Below, in pieces: positions 1 through 8,431 of a stretch of 64,000 nt of DNA. A model generated the notes under the pieces. It had not been told where the DNA came from. It worked only from the letters and a program-made list of their open reading frames with translations, and searched no databases. Where the stretch lies: contig CAVSFF010000009.1 in the NCBI GenBank assembly GCA_963727285.1, positions 186,001 to 250,000 on the forward strand. The letters run 5' to 3'. The translations under genes and the position numbers were made by a program. The stretch's first letter is position 1. Each line of letters begins with the position of its first letter. Source of the DNA: CAITWD01 sp963727285 (lineage in GTDB: Bacteria; Actinomycetota; Thermoleophilia; Miltoncostaeales; Miltoncostaeaceae).

Positions 1-2
1 CC

Positions 3-425
3 CCGCTGTTGGCGACCTTCGGACTTGACGAGTTCACCCGCGCCTACCCGTTCCAGCTCTCCGGCGGCATGCGCCAGCGCGCCGCCCTGCTGCGGACGGT
101 CGTCCAGAATCGCTCGGTCATGTTGCTCGACGAGCCGTTCGGTGCGCTCGACGCACTGACCCGGACCGACATGCAGACCTGGCTCGAAGGCGTCTGGGGC
201 ACCTTCGGGGCATCGGTCCTGTTGATCACGCACGACATCCGCGAAGCGGTCTTCCTGTCGGACCGGGTCTACGTCCTGTCGCCGCGCCCGGCCCGGGTCG
301 TGGCCGAGGTCACCGTGCCGCTTACCCGTCCGCGGCGGCTCGACGATGTGGGAAGTGCGGCGTTCGTCGACACGGAAACGGAGCTGCGCCGGATCCTCTC
401 TGCGGTCCGCGGCCGCGACGCCTAG
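3..425 (+). CDS. ABC transporter ATP-binding protein, 3' part (nitrate/sulfonate/taurine type)
   Basis: This is the C-terminal part of an ABC ATPase; the start lies outside the window. Visible motifs in order are the signature LSGGMRQR, Walker B VMLLDEPFGALD and the H-loop in LLITHDIREAVFLSDR. The pattern 'DEPFGALDALTR' followed by 'HDIREAVFLSDRVYVL' and 'SPRPARVV' is typical of the SsuB/TauB/NrtD branch that powers uptake of sulfonates, nitrate or thiamine precursors. The substrate cannot be decided without the permease and binding protein, which would lie upstream. The gene ends 122 bases before the next one; that gap shows no convincing gene. Confidence 0.85.
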   Translation, partial: PLLATFGLDEFTRAYPFQLSGGMRQRAALLRTVVQNRSVMLLDEPFGALDALTRTDMQTWLEGVWGTFGASVLLITHDIREAVFLSDRVYVLSPRPARVVAEVTVPLTRPRRLDDVGSAAFVDTETELRRILSAVRGRDA

Positions 426-547
426 CGCCCGCGCGGACGCCGTGGGGCGGGTTCCCGGCCGATGCCCGCCACGACGATCAGTACGATCATCTGCGCGATG
501 ACGACCTCGACAACCGCGACGACTCCGATCGCCGCCCGAGCCCGCCG

Positions 548-1633
548 ATGACCGCATTCGCCGGCATGTCCCGCGGCGAGCGCATCCTGCTGGCACTGGC
601 GGCTGCGTTGACGCTCGCCTCCGCGGCGGCCAAGTTCAGCGGTGCGCCCGGCCTGCTGCTCTTCGTCGTCTCCGGGGCGGCGCTCGGCACCGTCGCGTGG
701 GTGGTTGGCTTTTGCACCGAGGTCGTCGGGACCCGGTATGGACCCGGGATCACGGGCGTCCTGCAGTCGACGCTGGGGAACCTCCCGGAGTTCTTCGTGG
801 TGGTGTTTGCGCTGTCGGCGGGTCAGACCGTCGTCGCGGAGACCTCGATCTTCGGGTCGATCTTCTCCAACGCACTGTTGATCCTGGGGATCGCGATCAT
901 CGTCGGCTCGCGTGCGTCATCGGACGGCGTGATGCGATTCAGCCAGCGGCTCCCGAACGACACCGCCACGCTGATGCTGATGGCGGTGTTCATCATCACC
1001 CTGCTGGGCATCTCGGGGTATGCCAACGACCGGGCAAGCCATCACCAGCTGGCGATCTCCGTCGTCGGCGCGATCTGCCTGTTGGCCGTGTACGGGGCGT
1101 GGGTGGTCGCCTACCTGCGGCACGACCTGCGCATGCACACGCCCCCGGACAAACTCGCCCACCCGGAGGCCGCGGCGGTCTCGTTCCGGATGGCGGTCAT
1201 CCTGCTGGTGCTGGCCGGGACGGCAGCGGCGCTCGTCTCGGACTGGTTCGTCTCCGCCATCGATCCTGCCGTGCAGGCGCTGCACCTGCCAAAGGCCTTC
1301 GTCGGTCTGGTGATCGTCGCCATCGCCGGCAACGCGGTCGAGAACGTCGTCGGAATCCAGTTGGCCGCCAAGCACAAGTTCGACCTCGCACTGTCGGTCA
1401 TCAAGAACTCGATCGCCCAGATCACCGTCTTTCTCTACCCGCTGCTGGTGCTCGTGTCGCTGCTGTTCGCCGACCACCTGACCTTCGCGGTGTCCGGCAT
1501 TCTCATCGGCGGCCTGGCGCTCACGGCAATCAGCATTTGGCAAATCACCGGAGACGGCGAGGCCGCCGCCTTCGAAGGTTGGGCGCTGGTCGCCCTCTAC
1601 GTGATCATGGCGACGCTGTTCTACTTCGAGTAG
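548..1633 (+). CDS. Calcium/proton exchanger of the CaCA superfamily (CAX-like)
   Basis: A 361-residue integral membrane protein with about ten to eleven hydrophobic segments. Two inverted alpha-repeats carry the acidic ion-binding motifs: GNLPEFF in the first half (around residue 78) and GNAVENVVG in the second (around residue 259). These match the GNxxE signature of cation/H+ antiporters, which expel Ca2+ (or Mn2+/Na+) at the plasma membrane in exchange for protons. Length fits bacterial ChaA/CAX proteins of 350-370 residues. An alternative start is the ATG 18 bases downstream; neither has a strong ribosome-binding site. It converges with the protease gene on the other strand. Ion specificity is inferred, not visible. 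Confidence 0.85.
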   Translation: MTAFAGMSRGERILLALAAALTLASAAAKFSGAPGLLLFVVSGAALGTVAWVVGFCTEVVGTRYGPGITGVLQSTLGNLPEFFVVVFALSAGQTVVAETSIFGSIFSNALLILGIAIIVGSRASSDGVMRFSQRLPNDTATLMLMAVFIITLLGISGYANDRASHHQLAISVVGAICLLAVYGAWVVAYLRHDLRMHTPPDKLAHPEAAAVSFRMAVILLVLAGTAAALVSDWFVSAIDPAVQALHLPKAFVGLVIVAIAGNAVENVVGIQLAAKHKFDLALSVIKNSIAQITVFLYPLLVLVSLLFADHLTFAVSGILIGGLALTAISIWQITGDGEAAAFEGWALVALYVIMATLFYFE

Positions 1634-1643
1634 GACCGGGTGG

Positions 1644-2796
1644 CTACGCCGCTGGCCCCGCCGCCAACGTGATGACCGAGCTGTGGCTGTGTCCGGCGGT
1701 GTCCATCCATGCAAGCTGCACGCTCTGGCCGGGATGCAGGCGTCCCATCTCCGAGGTCAGCTGCGTCGGGTTCGCCACCGCCACGCCGCCGACCGACAGG
1801 ATCACGTCGCCGGACTGCATCCCGAGCGCCTGCGCCGGCTGACCGTCAATCACGTCGGAGATCACGACGCCCGGTGCCCCGCCGTTCTGGTCGGGGGCGA
1901 TCTGGATCCCGAGAAATGCCACCGGCCCGACGTGGACGTTGCCCGATGACGTTCCCTGCTCGATCTGGTTGGCGATCTGAAGGGCCCGGTTGATCGGGAT
2001 TGCGAAGCCATCGGTCGCCGATCCCGCCCGATCGCGGGCACGCGCCGACGCGGCCGTGTCCATCCCGATCACGCTGCCCCCGGCGTCGACCAGCGGACCA
2101 CCCGAATCACCGGGCTCGATCGCCGCGTCGGTCTGGATCAGTCCGTCGAGATTCTCGGAGGTCTGCGTCACGTCGTCGAACGCGGTAATCGACTGTCCGA
2201 GCCCGGTGACGTGCCCGGACGCCACGCTGGGGGTGCCCCCGACGCCGCCGGCGTTCCCGAACGCAGCGACCGAATCCCCCACGGCCACCCGCGACGAGTC
2301 TCCGATCGAGACCGTGCTCAGCCCCGACGCGTTCTGCATCTGCAGCACCGCCACGTCATCGGCCCGGTCGGTGCCGACCACGGTGGCCGTGTAGGTACGG
2401 CCGTTGCCGACGTCGACGACCTTGACCGACGACGAGCCAGCGACCACGTGGTTGTTGGTCAGGACCTCACCGGTCGATGTGAGCACGATCCCCGTCCCGG
2501 CTGCGCCGCCGGCGGAGAAGGCGAGGTTCGAGTTCACGTCGACGATCCCCGGGTTCACCCGACGGACGACCGTCGTGACGTTGATCGGCCGCTTCGGGGT
2601 CGTGTGGGTGACGTAGTTGGCACCGACGACGATCAGGCCGACCGCCGCGGCGCCGATCAGGGCGCTGCGCACGAACCGGCTCGTGGACCGGCGCCGCCTC
2701 GGGCCGGCGCGGCGGCGCAGGCGGCACGGGATCCGGCCAGCGCGGCAACTCCGTCGGAGGCGCAATGTGATCGTCGAATGGCGAATGGGAATCCAT
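1644..2796 (-). CDS. HtrA/DegP-like membrane-anchored serine protease with PDZ domain (one frameshift)
   Basis: A trypsin-fold quality-control protease. The catalytic triad is visible: His in TNNHVV, Asp in DRADDVAVL and Ser in EPGDSGGP. A PDZ domain forms the last 90 residues (FLGIQIAPD... SGDVILSVGGVAV). A single hydrophobic anchor (ALIGAAAVGLIVVGANYV) precedes the protease, so the catalytic part is extracytoplasmic. The best N-terminus begins at the ATG at 2796 with a proline-rich cytosolic segment (MDSHSPFDDHIAPP). That frame runs into the protease frame only if one base is shifted near 2700-2735. Without the shift the only start is a TTG at 2765 giving an implausible arginine-rich leader. 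Divergent from the cobalamin-controlled operon. Confidence 0.85.
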
Positions 2797-2946
2797 TAGG
2801 CGAGCCCCATCTTTTCACCAGAAGGATGGCCGGACCATCCTGACGGGTGGGCTGGTCGCTGGCCATCCCCAAACGAACGGGATCGATACCGGCCGTTCGA
2901 TTGACGGTGTGAGCGGCGGGGTACCCGGGCGCCCCGAGGCGATGCC

Positions 2947-2975
2947 TTGCACGGGCACGAGTCGGGCTGTAGACA
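2947..2975 (+). promoter_or_regulatory. Putative sigma-70-type promoter of the cobalamin-riboswitch leader
   Basis: TTGCAC (2947-2952) and TAGACA (2970-2975) are separated by 17 bases, an ideal spacing. The predicted start of transcription falls at the 5' edge of the riboswitch, which supports the call. It is an inference from spacing and position only. Confidence 0.45.
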
Positions 2976-2977
2976 TC

Positions 2978-3125
2978 TTGATGCCCGGCCCAACCGCCGG
3001 GTGGCACAGATGCCAGCGAAGCCGGTGCGAATCCGGCGCTGTCCCGCAACTGTGATGCCCCCGAAGCCCGGGGGACAAGCCAGGTCGCCTGCGCTGTGCC
3101 GACAGTAAGTCCTCGGGTGAAGGGC
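2978..3125 (+). ncRNA. Cobalamin riboswitch (B12 aptamer) upstream of btuFCD
   Basis: The leader has the hallmarks of the cobalamin aptamer in the correct order. GGTGCGAATCCGGCGCTGTC is followed by CCGCAACTGTGA, then the diagnostic B12 box AGCCAGGTCGCCTGC near 3079-3093. Complementary arms (for example GCCCGGC/GCCGGGT and CCCCCGAAGCCCGGGGG) supply P2 and peripheral stems. In this family, adenosyl- or hydroxocobalamin binding shuts down the downstream gene, usually by hiding the ribosome-binding site. Here the next gene is a B12-type substrate-binding protein, so RNA and operon support each other. The exact ends of the aptamer are approximate. Confidence 0.93.
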
Positions 3126-3163
3126 TGCTTGTCGGCGGAGGCCTCCCCCGCTCTCGAGCTTCC

Positions 3164-3191
3164 TTCATCCTCCACCTCCATGGAGGATGAA
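3164..3191 (+). promoter_or_regulatory. Shine-Dalgarno-sequestering hairpin (riboswitch expression platform)
   Basis: TTCATCCTCCA (3164-3174) is a perfect 11-base reverse complement of TGGAGGATGAA (3181-3191), with a six-base loop. The right arm contains GGAGG (3182-3186), the ribosome-binding site of the next gene. Folding this stem would block initiation, so the platform appears to act on translation. GGAGG also decides the start: it sits six bases before the GTG at 3193, whereas the ATG at 3187 directly touches it and lies inside the stem. Confidence 0.7.
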
Positions 3192-3192
3192 C

Positions 3193-4095
3193 GTGACCAA
3201 CCGCATTTCCCGCCGCATCGCAGTGTTCCTGGGCACGGTGGCGGCCGCAGTTCTGGCCGTCCTTGTTGCCCTGCCGCTCGTCGGACACGCCACCGCGTCC
3301 GGGGCGTCGTGCCCACGGCGCATCGTTTCGATCTCACCGACCGCAACCGAGTCGCTCTATGCGATCGGCGCGGGCCGCCAGGTCGTGGCCGTCGACAACC
3401 AGTCGAACTACCCGTCGACGGCTCCGCGCAAGTCCGGACTTGTCGCCTATTCGCCAAGCGGAACCGCGATCTACAGCGACTACCGACCCGACCTGGTGGT
3501 CGTCTCGTACGACGCCAACCACGTGATCGAGGAACTGCACGCCGTGCACGTGCGTGTGCTCTTCCAACCCACCGCCGCGAATCTGCGCGTCGCCTACCAG
3601 CAGATCCGGAATCTGGGCATCGTGACGTGCCACCGCGCCCAGTCCGCGCGCGTGGTGCATTCGGTGCAGGCCAAGCTCGCAGGGGTTCGCCACGCCCTCG
3701 GGACCCGCGCCCACGGGCTGCTGACGTACGTCGAGATCAGCGCCCCGCCGTCGCTCTACGCAGCCTCGTCGCGGTCATTTATCGGACAGCTGTTCGGCAC
3801 GCTCGGCATGCGCAACATCACCACAGATCCGTCGGGTTTTCCCGCTCTGAATCAGGAGCAGGTCATCGCCGCGAGCCCGCAGCTGATCTTCCTGACCGAT
3901 CACCTCGCCAAGGACGGCGGCGTCACCGCCCACACGGTCGCCACACGTCCGGGATGGGGATCGATCCGGTCCGTCACGGCGCACGCGATCTACCCGCTCA
4001 ACGACGACGCGGCGTCCCGCTGGGGACCGCGCATCACGGTGGTGCTCCAGGAGATCGCACACGACGTCCTGGTCTACCGGGCCCACCACCGCTGA
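3193..4095 (+). CDS. btuF: Cobalamin-type substrate-binding protein (BtuF-like)
   Basis: A secreted or lipid-free binding protein of about 300 residues for the B12 importer. An arginine-rich N-terminus is followed by one hydrophobic export segment (VFLGTVAAAVLAVLVALPLVG). The helical-backbone metal/cobalamin receptor fold follows: RIVSISPTATESLYAIGAGRQVVAVD, then YRPDLVVVS and a long central helix. No lipobox cysteine is clear, so anchoring may be by an uncleaved signal. I chose GTG at 3193 because GGAGG lies at the right distance; an ATG two codons earlier is the alternative. Four bases separate it from the permease gene. The upstream riboswitch makes cobalamin or a corrinoid, rather than a siderophore, the likely ligand. 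Confidence 0.88.
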   Translation: MTNRISRRIAVFLGTVAAAVLAVLVALPLVGHATASGASCPRRIVSISPTATESLYAIGAGRQVVAVDNQSNYPSTAPRKSGLVAYSPSGTAIYSDYRPDLVVVSYDANHVIEELHAVHVRVLFQPTAANLRVAYQQIRNLGIVTCHRAQSARVVHSVQAKLAGVRHALGTRAHGLLTYVEISAPPSLYAASSRSFIGQLFGTLGMRNITTDPSGFPALNQEQVIAASPQLIFLTDHLAKDGGVTAHTVATRPGWGSIRSVTAHAIYPLNDDAASRWGPRITVVLQEIAHDVLVYRAHHR

Positions 4096-4099
4096 CGCC

Positions 4100-5185
4100 G
4101 TGACGACCGCGCCCGTCCACGCGTATTCCGATCTCGACCCCGTCTCCCTGCCGCGGGGACGCACACGGGATGCCCTGTGGCTCGGCGCGGCGGCGGTCAT
4201 CCTCGCCTTGAGCCTGCTGGCCGGGCTGTTCATCGGTGATGTCAGCGTCCCGCCGCAGGACATCGTGCTCGACGTGCTGAGCAGGATGCCGCTTCTGCAC
4301 ATCCACTCGCCGCTGAGCGCCGTCGATGCCGCGATCGTCTGGCAGATCCGGCTGCCACGCGTCGTGCTCGCGGCGCTCGTCGGCGGCACGCTCGCGCTCT
4401 GCGGTGCGGCCTATCAGGGCATCTTCCGCAACCCGCTCGCCGATCCGTATCTTCTCGGCGTCGCGGCAGGCGCGGGGCTGGGTGCGACGATCGCCATCGT
4501 CGAGGTCGTCAACCTGACCGTCCTCGGTGTGCACGCGTTGCCGCTGTTCGCGTTTTGCGGTGCGCTGATCGCCGTCGGACTCGCATACGGGATCGGGCGC
4601 TCGGTCGGCGCGGGCCGCAGCTCGACGACGCTGATCCTGGGCGGCGTCGCGGTTGCCGCGTTCCTGACCGCGATTCAGACCTTCCTGCAGCAGCGGCATA
4701 CCGACCAGCTCGCGGTGATCTACAACTGGATCCTCGGTTCGGTCGCGACCGTGGGCTGGAGCTCGGTGCTGACGATGCTGCCGTACGCACTGTTGGCGAT
4801 GGCGGCCATCATGATCCACGGGCGCCTCCTCGACGTCATGGGGCTTGGCGACGACGCCGCACGCACGCTCGGCGTCCGCACCGGGCAGGTGCGGCTGGTG
4901 GTGATCGTCGCGGTCACGATCGGCACCGCCGCGGCGGTGGCCGTGTCCGGTCTGATCGGGTTCGTCGGGCTGATCGTCCCGCACTTCGTGCGGTTGCTCG
5001 GCGTCAGGACGCACAGAATGCTGCTGCCGCTGTCGCTGATGCTCGGTGCCGCCTTCCTGGTGCTCTGCGACCTGGTGGCGCGCACGGTCGTCTCGCCCTC
5101 GGAACTTCCGATCGGCGTGGTCACCGCCATCGTCGGCGCGCCGGCGTTTGCGGTCGTTCTCCGAACCAGCCGGGTGCACGGATGA
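4100..5185 (+). CDS. btuC: Cobalamin ABC transporter permease (FecCD family, BtuC-like)
   Basis: A 361-residue inner-membrane permease with about ten transmembrane helices, as expected for the FecCD/BtuC family. Typical signatures are RNPLADPYLLGVAAGAGLG, the coupling-helix region LGDDAARTLGV, and GLIGFVGLIVPHFVRLL. It begins with GTG four bases after btuF and its TGA overlaps the ATG of btuD, so the three genes form one translationally coupled unit. Two copies would form the translocation channel between the binding protein and the ATPase. Substrate assignment rests on the riboswitch. Confidence 0.9.
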   Translation: MTTAPVHAYSDLDPVSLPRGRTRDALWLGAAAVILALSLLAGLFIGDVSVPPQDIVLDVLSRMPLLHIHSPLSAVDAAIVWQIRLPRVVLAALVGGTLALCGAAYQGIFRNPLADPYLLGVAAGAGLGATIAIVEVVNLTVLGVHALPLFAFCGALIAVGLAYGIGRSVGAGRSSTTLILGGVAVAAFLTAIQTFLQQRHTDQLAVIYNWILGSVATVGWSSVLTMLPYALLAMAAIMIHGRLLDVMGLGDDAARTLGVRTGQVRLVVIVAVTIGTAAAVAVSGLIGFVGLIVPHFVRLLGVRTHRMLLPLSLMLGAAFLVLCDLVARTVVSPSELPIGVVTAIVGAPAFAVVLRTSRVHG

Positions 5186-5979
5186 CCGGCGTGTTCCTCG
5201 AGCAGGTCGGCGTCCGACGGGGCGATCGGACCGTCGTCCACGACGTCACCCTGGAGATCGAGGCGGGCGGCTGGCTGTGCCTCATCGGCCCCAACGGCGC
5301 CGGCAAGACGACACTTCTGCACGCGTTGGCCGCGCTGTTGCCCCATGAGGGCCGGATCGCGCTTGGCGATCATGCGCTGTCCGCGCTCAGCCGTCGCGAT
5401 CGTGCCCGACGGATCGCGCTCGTCCAGCAGGACGCGGGCGTGCCGGCCGGCGTGCGCGTCGCCGACTACGTCATGCTCGGCCGGACCCCCTACATCAGCT
5501 ACTTCGGGCGCGAGGGTCGCGACGACCGGCGCGTCGTGGCCGATGTCCTTGCCCAGCTCGACCTGCTTGAGCTCGCCGACCGGCCGGTCGAACAACTGTC
5601 AGGCGGCGAGCGGCAACGGGTGGTCGTCGCCCGAGCCTTGGCCCAAGGACCGTCGATTCTGCTGCTCGATGAGCCGACGACCGCCCTTGACCTCGGCCGT
5701 CAGCTCCAGGTCCTGGAGCTCATCCGCACCCATCAGCGTGCCCGGAACCTGACGGTCATTTCCGCGACGCACGACCTGACGCTCGCGGCCGCCTATGCCG
5801 ATCGGCTGGCGCTGATCTCGCTCGGGAGACTCGTGGCATCCGGAACGCCGCACGAGGTGTTGACGACGGCCATCCTCGGCGAGCACTACGGCGTGTCGTT
5901 GCGGGTCATCCACGATCCCGACGGCGGCGTCGCAGTCATTCCGGTCCGGGCGTCCACCCCGGAGCTGCCGAGCCCCTGA
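5182..5979 (+). CDS. btuD: Cobalamin ABC transporter ATPase (BtuD-like)
   Basis: A 265-residue ATPase that energises the importer at the cytoplasmic face. It shows Walker A GPNGAGKTT, Q-loop QQDAGVPAG, signature LSGGERQRV, Walker B ILLLDEPTTALD and H-loop SATHDLTLA, all intact. The start ATG overlaps the permease stop (ATGA). The region after the signature (LGRQLQVLELIR) matches the FepC/BtuD group. It is the last intact gene of the operon. Confidence 0.92.
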   Translation: MTGVFLEQVGVRRGDRTVVHDVTLEIEAGGWLCLIGPNGAGKTTLLHALAALLPHEGRIALGDHALSALSRRDRARRIALVQQDAGVPAGVRVADYVMLGRTPYISYFGREGRDDRRVVADVLAQLDLLELADRPVEQLSGGERQRVVVARALAQGPSILLLDEPTTALDLGRQLQVLELIRTHQRARNLTVISATHDLTLAAAYADRLALISLGRLVASGTPHEVLTTAILGEHYGVSLRVIHDPDGGVAVIPVRASTPELPSP

Positions 5980-5981
5980 CA

Positions 5982-6242
5982 CGGGACACGGCCACCTCGT
6001 GGTACAAGCAGGGCGGCACGTTCGTCATTGAGTGGGACGAACAAAACGCGTATGGCGGGGACTCGACCAGCGCGCGCAACGGCGGCGAGGTCAAGGCAAT
6101 CGTCGTCAGCCGACAGCGGCGGGCACTCGGCGCACAGCCGCACACCCTCGCCTCCGGGGTACTCGGCGCGATCGACGACGCCCTGGGAATCCCGCGGCCG
6201 GGGACGTCGGTCGGCGCGGTGAGCGACCCCGTCTATCCGTAG
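5982..6242 (+). pseudogene. Remnant of an alkaline-phosphatase/phospholipase-C-type phosphoesterase (C-terminal tail)
   Basis: Directly after btuD an open frame without a usable start reads TWYKQGGTFVIEWDEQ, then GGEVKAIVVS and GVLGAIDDALGIPRPG, ending at TAG 6240-6242. This order (WDE metal-site strand, a conserved 'IVVSP'-like strand, then 'LRTIEDALGLP') is the C-terminus of the PF04185-type phosphoesterase family. About 85 residues remain of a protein that normally has 300 or more. The upstream catalytic part is absent and the frame enters from inside btuD. I read it as a gene tail left by a deletion, possibly when the btu cassette arrived. The family match is from memory of the motif order and is not certain. 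Confidence 0.5.
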
Positions 6243-6278
6243 CCGCGCAGACGAATCCGCACCCACACCCGGACCGGG

Positions 6279-7085
6279 TCAGACGGAGGCGGCGGCAGTC
6301 TCGGCCGCAAACGCGACCGCAAACGCCTCCGCCAGCCGCACCGCGACCGGTCCGGGCGTCGCGGCGCCAACGGGCACCCCGTCGATCGCAACAACCGAAG
6401 TGACGCCGCGGACGGCACTGACGAGGAAGACCTCACTGGCACGGCGCCAGGTCTCGACCGGCGGAGCCTGTTCAAGGATGTCGCCGGCCAGGTCGATGAC
6501 GACGCCGCGCCCGATTCCGGGAAGGATCCCCGCGACCGGCGCGGTCATGCAGCGGCCGGCGACGACGAACACCGCGGCCCGACTCGCCTCGCCGAGACGA
6601 CCCTCCGCATCGGCCGCGATCGCGACGTCGGCGCCCGCCGCCGAGGCGGCGGCCTCCGCAGCGAGCCAGTGGTCGCGACCGGTCAGCTTGTGCTCGGCCG
6701 TTCGGTCCCCGGGGCTCCAGAGCCCGGGAACCACATGGGCGGTCGCCGTTTCCGGCGCGGCACGCAGCGGCGCGAGGACATCGGCTTCGGCCACCAGCAC
6801 CCCGCTGCGCCCCACCACGAGCCGTACGAGCAGGTCGGGAACGGCCGCCGCGTCCACGACGGCATCGAGCGCGGCGTCGATCGCCCGAGGAGTGACCGAG
6901 GTCCCGATTCCGCACGCGGCCCGCGACCGGGCGATCCTCGCGAGGTGACGATCCCGAAAGGCGATCCGCCCATTGCGAGCGCGCATGGTCTCGATCAGCC
7001 CTGGTCCGGCCCGCCGGTCGAGCTCTGCACGCTCCGGGGCCTCGTCTGCGACCAGCAGCGCACCGGCGATCCACGCAGCCCTCAC
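6279..7085 (-). CDS. pabC: Aminodeoxychorismate lyase-like class IV aminotransferase
   Basis: A 268-residue fold-type IV PLP enzyme. The likely PLP lysine is in EHKLTGRDHW (about residue 133), and GRLGEASRAAVFVV is the usual phosphate/cofactor loop. The start overlaps the stop of the upstream pabB by four bases, so the pair is translationally coupled. That points to 4-amino-4-deoxychorismate lyase making p-aminobenzoate for folate. The family also contains branched-chain aminotransferases; linkage to pabB decides in favour of PabC. Confidence 0.82.
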   Translation of the reverse strand: MRAAWIAGALLVADEAPERAELDRRAGPGLIETMRARNGRIAFRDRHLARIARSRAACGIGTSVTPRAIDAALDAVVDAAAVPDLLVRLVVGRSGVLVAEADVLAPLRAAPETATAHVVPGLWSPGDRTAEHKLTGRDHWLAAEAAASAAGADVAIAADAEGRLGEASRAAVFVVAGRCMTAPVAGILPGIGRGVVIDLAGDILEQAPPVETWRRASEVFLVSAVRGVTSVVAIDGVPVGAATPGPVAVRLAEAFAVAFAAETAAASV

Positions 7086-8332
7086 CGGATCGCCTCGAGG
7101 AATGGGCGGGCCTTTGCCATCGCCTCAGCGTGCTCGGCGGATGGCTCGGAATCCCACGTGATGCCGCCGCCGCACCAGTATGAGACCCGTCCGCCGCTGA
7201 TCCACGCGCTACGGATCAGCACGCTCGCATCGCACGCCCCGGCAGACGTCACCGCGAGCATGCTGCCCAATGCGATTCCACGACCGACAGGTTCGAGGGA
7301 CTCGATCGCCCCCATCGCCGCGATCTTCGGACAGCCCGTGATCGACCCGGCCGGAAACACGGCCGCCAGCACATCGGCGACCGTCACGCCGGTCCGCAGG
7401 CGGCCCGTCACCTCGCTGACCAGGTGCTCGACGTAGCTCGTGCGCAGCGGCGCCATGAGTCGCGGGACCCCGACGCCACCGGTCACCGACACCCGCCCAA
7501 GATCGTTGCGCACGAGGTCGACGATCATGACGTGTTCAGCTTGATCCTTCCCGCTGGCCGCAAGCGCCGGTCCGCCGCCGCTCGGCGCCGTTCCCTTGAT
7601 CGGTGCGCTGACGGCGAGTCCGTCCCGGACCGCGAGCAGGCGCTCGGGCGATGCGGACACGAGGGTTCCCTCCGGACCGGACGCGAATGCGCGGTGGGTC
7701 GACGGGCCGGCCGCTGCCCAGAGGCGTTCGGCAAATGCGCACGGCGTCTCCCGCCAGGACGCGTAAAGGCGCTGGACGAGGTTGATCTGGGAGTAGTCGC
7801 CGGCGGCGATCCCATCGACGATTGTCGCCACCCGGTCACGGTAGGCCGCGGCATCAAGCGAGCTGATGACGGCCTCCGGCGACGGCCCGGCGGTGCGCCT
7901 CGGGGCAGCCGGCGCGTATCGCCGCGCGCGCCGGCCGAGATCGCGCGCACCCGGACCACGCCCCCACACCATGCACGTCCCGTCCGGATGGAACTGGGCC
8001 ACAGCCGAGTATCGCCCCAAGCGTGCCGGTCCGCTCACCCCCGGCGCACCGGACCCGGGGGCGGGGCCGTACCCCACGTAGCCGATCCACGTCCCGCCCC
8101 GGGCTTCGTCGGCGGCATCGACCGGAACCGCGAGTGCCTGCCAGACATCGTCGCCGGTGACCACTTCGACGGGGTCCGCGGCGACGAGCACGGTTCCGAA
8201 GAATCCGGCCTGAACCACGTCCGGGCGCTCCGCAAGCTGAGCCAGCAGCGACTGCGGTCCTGCCGACCGGGTGATGATCCGCGGGCCAGACGGCGCACGA
8301 ATGACACGGCGGGCGGCGGCGATGGACATCAC
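7082..8332 (-). CDS. pabB: Aminodeoxychorismate synthase component I (chorismate-binding enzyme)
   Basis: A 416-residue member of the anthranilate/isochorismate/ADC synthase family. Signatures include APIKGTAPS, VDLVRNDLGRV and the chorismate-site PAGSITGCPKIAAM. PIKGT rather than the isochorismate-synthase lysine pattern, together with the coupled PabC, supports conversion of chorismate plus ammonia to aminodeoxychorismate. The N-terminal 100 residues are divergent. No amidotransferase (pabA/trpG) is present in the window. The start may be GTG at 8332 or the ATG at 8329. Confidence 0.85.
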   Translation of the reverse strand: MMSIAAARRVIRAPSGPRIITRSAGPQSLLAQLAERPDVVQAGFFGTVLVAADPVEVVTGDDVWQALAVPVDAADEARGGTWIGYVGYGPAPGSGAPGVSGPARLGRYSAVAQFHPDGTCMVWGRGPGARDLGRRARRYAPAAPRRTAGPSPEAVISSLDAAAYRDRVATIVDGIAAGDYSQINLVQRLYASWRETPCAFAERLWAAAGPSTHRAFASGPEGTLVSASPERLLAVRDGLAVSAPIKGTAPSGGGPALAASGKDQAEHVMIVDLVRNDLGRVSVTGGVGVPRLMAPLRTSYVEHLVSEVTGRLRTGVTVADVLAAVFPAGSITGCPKIAAMGAIESLEPVGRGIALGSMLAVTSAGACDASVLIRSAWISGGRVSYWCGGGITWDSEPSAEHAEAMAKARPFLEAIR

Positions 8333-8431
8333 CAGGCGAGGCTACCGGAACCGGTGACCCGATCCGGTCGGTGGCCTTAGAGTGGTGCCACACCGGTGCC
8401 GCACCGTGGCGCCCCGACCCCGGACTCGCCG

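Noticed and set aside
462..551. A 29-codon frame overlapping the start of the exchanger gene (ATGA)
   Set aside because: The product is a threonine-rich low-complexity string with no ribosome-binding site; the overlap alone is weak support.
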